Of a stretch of DNA of 9,250 nt, positions 7,459 through 9,250 are shown piece by piece. Under the pieces are notes generated by a model. That model was not told where the DNA came from. It ran no database searches and worked only from the letters and a program-made list of their open reading frames with translations. The stretch comes from Giesbergeria sp. (GTDB lineage: Bacteria > Pseudomonadota > Gammaproteobacteria > Burkholderiales > Burkholderiaceae_C). A program made the translations under genes and the position numbers. The stretch's first letter is position 1. Every line of letters starts with the position of its first letter. The DNA lies in the NCBI GenBank assembly GCA_017987055.1, contig JAGNUJ010000039.1, positions 1 through 9,250 of the forward strand. The letters run 5' to 3'.

Positions 7459-7809
7459 ATGAAAATTAAGCAATTGCGACAACCCAGTCGTGGCCAAATT
7501 CAGCGGGAAGTAGAAAGTAAACTTATATTCGACCCTGTCAATAGAACGCTCTTTGATTCACGCGGACAAATTTTGAAGCATATCAACTGCCCAGATTTGA
7601 AGTCTTGGCACCATCTTGTGCCGATCATCAGCAGCGAAGTGTCACAGCGGCATTGTGATTCATGTAATAGAGTAGTGCTTGATACAGGGCAAATGACTCC
7701 AGAAAAAATTATTCGTGCTGCGACTGATGACCCAGACGTGTGTTTTAGGATTAAACTCGATCAAGATAATATTGAAGTAAAGGTGAAGAATGACTGGTGG
7801 CCAAAATAA
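7459..7809 (+). CDS. Small four-cysteine, probably zinc-binding protein of unknown function
   Basis: This 116-residue protein is unassigned. It has four cysteines spaced as C44-x21-C66-x2-C69-x25-C95, in the context C-P-D-L-K-S-W50, R-H-C66-D-S-C69-N-R-V-V-L-D75, M-T-P-E-K-I-I and D-V-C95-F-R-I. From memory this resembles a small cysteine domain common at the N-terminus of Bacteroidetes proteins (C-x3-W ... R-x-C-x2-C-x-K-x-V-x-D-F ... S-x-E-E ... C-G-R-F). If so, the four cysteines probably bind one zinc ion. The C-terminal IEVKVKNDWWPK overlaps the next gene's start. GC is low (about 40 percent at 7501-7560 and 33 percent at 7741-7800 by hand count) against about 68 percent in a sampled decarboxylase stretch, suggesting later acquisition. 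No strong ribosome binding site precedes the ATG; it lies 18 bases after the phosphatase stop, so coupling or co-transcription is likely. Confidence 0.75.
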   Translation: MKIKQLRQPSRGQIQREVESKLIFDPVNRTLFDSRGQILKHINCPDLKSWHHLVPIISSEVSQRHCDSCNRVVLDTGQMTPEKIIRAATDDPDVCFRIKLDQDNIEVKVKNDWWPK

Positions 7810-8245
7810 TCAAGCGACTCGTATTATTAAAACAGCCCGAACGGAAGAGACAATTAACCAAGCTGCACGCAATGGCTATTTTCCACTTGTAAAAAAAGTC
7901 TCTCCTTCGCCAAAGATATGTTCCAAATTTGCCGTCTTTCAGAACCCGGAGAGCGGAGAAATTTCGGTCTCTGGAGATTATCGATCGCGCAAGGGCTGGG
8001 ATGCAGTTATTGGGTACACCTTCTACTATCCGCACAATTTCCCTAGTCCATTCGCGGCCTACCTGATTCCGTCAGATATTCAAATCGGCGAAGTAGTGAT
8101 TCTGCAAGACCTCATAGAGGACATAGTGGGCACTCGTTGGAATCAGGGCGATGTATATCGCCTAAATTCATGTGAGGCCGAATGGAACGGCAAAGATTTT
8201 ATTATCTTGCACGACGAATCCATGATTTCAGAGTTTATGGGTTGA
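7790..8245 (+). CDS. Hypothetical 151-residue protein, translationally coupled
   Basis: I do not recognise a family. The start overlaps the preceding gene by 20 bases in another frame, with AAAGGTGA about 7 bases before the ATG, so it is likely translated by coupling. Visible features are a polar N-terminus with a short helix-prone stretch (ETINQAARNGYFPLVKKV, about 20-36), then a beta-rich body with aromatic residues (KFAVFQNPESGEISVSGDYR at 46-65; WDAVIGYTFYYPHNFPSPFAAYLIP, 70-94). Near 100-133 is a compact motif, IGEVVILQDLIEDIVGTRWN followed by QGDVYRLNSCEAEWNG. The motif looks conserved and structured (an acidic LIEDIVG turn, W117, W132), so it is probably a real domain rather than a random frame. 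There is no signal peptide or membrane segment. With the phosphatase and four-cysteine protein it forms a three-gene set. It ends 52 bases before the convergent gene; it may be an adaptor or substrate of the phosphatase, but that is speculation. Confidence 0.7.
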   Translation: MTGGQNNQATRIIKTARTEETINQAARNGYFPLVKKVSPSPKICSKFAVFQNPESGEISVSGDYRSRKGWDAVIGYTFYYPHNFPSPFAAYLIPSDIQIGEVVILQDLIEDIVGTRWNQGDVYRLNSCEAEWNGKDFIILHDESMISEFMG

Positions 8246-8297
8246 TGCGTGTGGCAAGCGGTAGCCGTAGGGTCTGCTGCGCTCGTCGCGCTTGATG

Positions 8298-9250
8298 TCA
8301 GGGAAGTGGGCCGATAGTATCGTCAGTCTGTTTCTGATGGTGTTCCCGTAACAGCTTGAGCATTTCCTGCTGATGCTGGCTTATCTTGGCACCATCCCAT
8401 GAATCTTTGCCCATCAAATGAAAGATATGGGCCAGCTTGAGCGAGTCGTACGTCGGCTTGCTCTCAAAATCAACGCGTTTCTTGATGGGATCTTGGTTGC
8501 TATAGGAGGAATTTTCTCCTGGGCTGAGGAGGGCCAAGTTGCCAAAGCTATCCAGCAAGGACGACCCCAGTTGTGCCTGCGCGTGCTCATGCTGCTGTGG
8601 ATGGACATGTTCCACCGAGTTTTTGGACGAAATGCGAAAACGCTGCCAACGTTTTTCATCCAGATACGGCACCTTGCGCCGGTGCTTCCACAGCACGTAC
8701 TCCAGTTTTTGGAACCAGTAGTGTTCAAAACCGGTGCCCAGTGGTTCTTGCAGGTGCGTTTCCATCGAGTCCATCCCATCGCACTCCGGATTTTTACCGC
8801 ACAGCAGCGCAAAGCTGGCTTCTTTTTGCGTGCCCTTGGCCAGTGACAGCACGTTGTCGATCTCTTCGAGCACGCACTGGGCTGCCTCGAAGTTGGCGCT
8901 TGGCAGTTGCATCATCCGAGCCAGAAATGGCCCTATCCAATATTGGGCGCTGCGCTCACCGGTAAAGTTGCGCACAGCCTGCAGCTGCACCAGATCATGT
9001 GTTTGTTCCGGGGGCTTACGAGCCAGTCTTTTGCCCTCTTTGTTTTCGCTCAGATAAACGTTCTCCAGATAAAGGTGTTCGTCAGCATCACCGTCGAGCT
9101 GCCGCCATTTGGCCACCCACCGGTCGAATTGGAAACGAACGCGCCACAGGCATTCAATGAACGCCATAGCCTCTTCTTCGCTGGCCGTTTGGCCAAAATC
9201 TTCAAAACACGCACCAAAACGGGTTGCGTGGAGCCGGCTCGGAATGTCTT
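8298..9250 (-). CDS. DUF262/DUF1524-type protein, C-terminal part (HNH endonuclease-like), 5' end outside window
   Basis: The minus-strand frame is open from 8298 to the window edge, with 27 codons in frame upstream of the ATG at 9167, so the annotated gene is partial and its N-terminus lies beyond 9250. The C-terminal part has the DUF1524 signature: S-V-E-H187-V-H189-P-Q (numbering from the 9167 ATG), F-G-N210-L-A-L-L, N219, Y-S-N224 and K-K. This is the H...N...N arrangement of His-Me-finger (HNH-like) nucleases. Such a domain usually follows a DUF262 (ParB-like) domain in GmrSD-type and related proteins, several of which act against modified phage DNA. The preceding region (1-175) is helical with no motif I can name. 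Function is inferred from family resemblance; the DUF262 half cannot be seen. It converges with the 151-residue gene across 52 bases (8246-8297), where I saw no clear terminator hairpin. Confidence 0.75.
   Translation of the reverse strand, partial: DIPSRLHATRFGACFEDFGQTASEEEAMAFIECLWRVRFQFDRWVAKWRQLDGDADEHLYLENVYLSENKEGKRLARKPPEQTHDLVQLQAVRNFTGERSAQYWIGPFLARMMQLPSANFEAAQCVLEEIDNVLSLAKGTQKEASFALLCGKNPECDGMDSMETHLQEPLGTGFEHYWFQKLEYVLWKHRRKVPYLDEKRWQRFRISSKNSVEHVHPQQHEHAQAQLGSSLLDSFGNLALLSPGENSSYSNQDPIKKRVDFESKPTYDSLKLAHIFHLMGKDSWDGAKISQHQQEMLKLLREHHQKQTDDTIGPLP

Noticed and set aside
8246..8297. A remnant gene or terminator between the convergent genes.
   Set aside because: Only 52 bases, with no open frame of note and no strong hairpin with a T-tract.

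Overview
The window looks like chromosomal DNA of a high-GC betaproteobacterium, most likely of the Comamonadaceae (Rhodoferax, Polaromonas or Acidovorax type). This rests on the codon and GC character of the housekeeping genes, the style of the RluA-type synthase and the Orn/Lys/Arg decarboxylase, and two intergenic palindromes that start with AATAGCTGC, a kind of dispersed repeat I associate with that family. No database search could be run, so the placement is inference.

Left part (1-2524): an HD-GYP signalling protein (23-1339) is followed 9 bases later by an RluA-family pseudouridine synthase (1349-2257), both on the + strand. A long perfect palindrome (2262-2343) follows. Next come a strong stem-loop terminator (2388-2424) and a tRNA-Ser(GGA) gene on the minus strand (2435-2524).

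Middle part (2597-6426): a minus-strand pair encodes a small NfeD-like membrane protein (3559-3984) and then a stomatin/SPFH protein of the QmcA type (2597-3514). This is the classic NfeD-SPFH membrane partnership. A 156-base intergenic region separates it from a divergent, large PLP-dependent Orn/Lys/Arg decarboxylase (4141-6426), which ends in a second AATAGCTGC palindrome with a T-tract that can act as its terminator (6449-6495).

Right part (6523-9250): this is the accessory-looking section. A PP2C-type Ser/Thr phosphatase with an acidic insert (6523-7440) is followed by two small, AT-richer genes. One encodes a four-cysteine, probably zinc-binding protein (7459-7809). The other encodes an unrecognised 151-residue protein whose start overlaps the previous gene (7790-8245). 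The three probably form one transcription unit, and no kinase or von Willebrand factor A partner is visible. A convergent minus-strand gene, cut by the window edge, carries a DUF1524-type HNH domain (8298-9250). This is the C-terminal half of DUF262/DUF1524 (GmrSD-like) proteins, which are often linked to defence against foreign DNA. The three-gene PP2C cassette next to this protein is the best candidate here for an undescribed system; its function cannot be read from the sequence.
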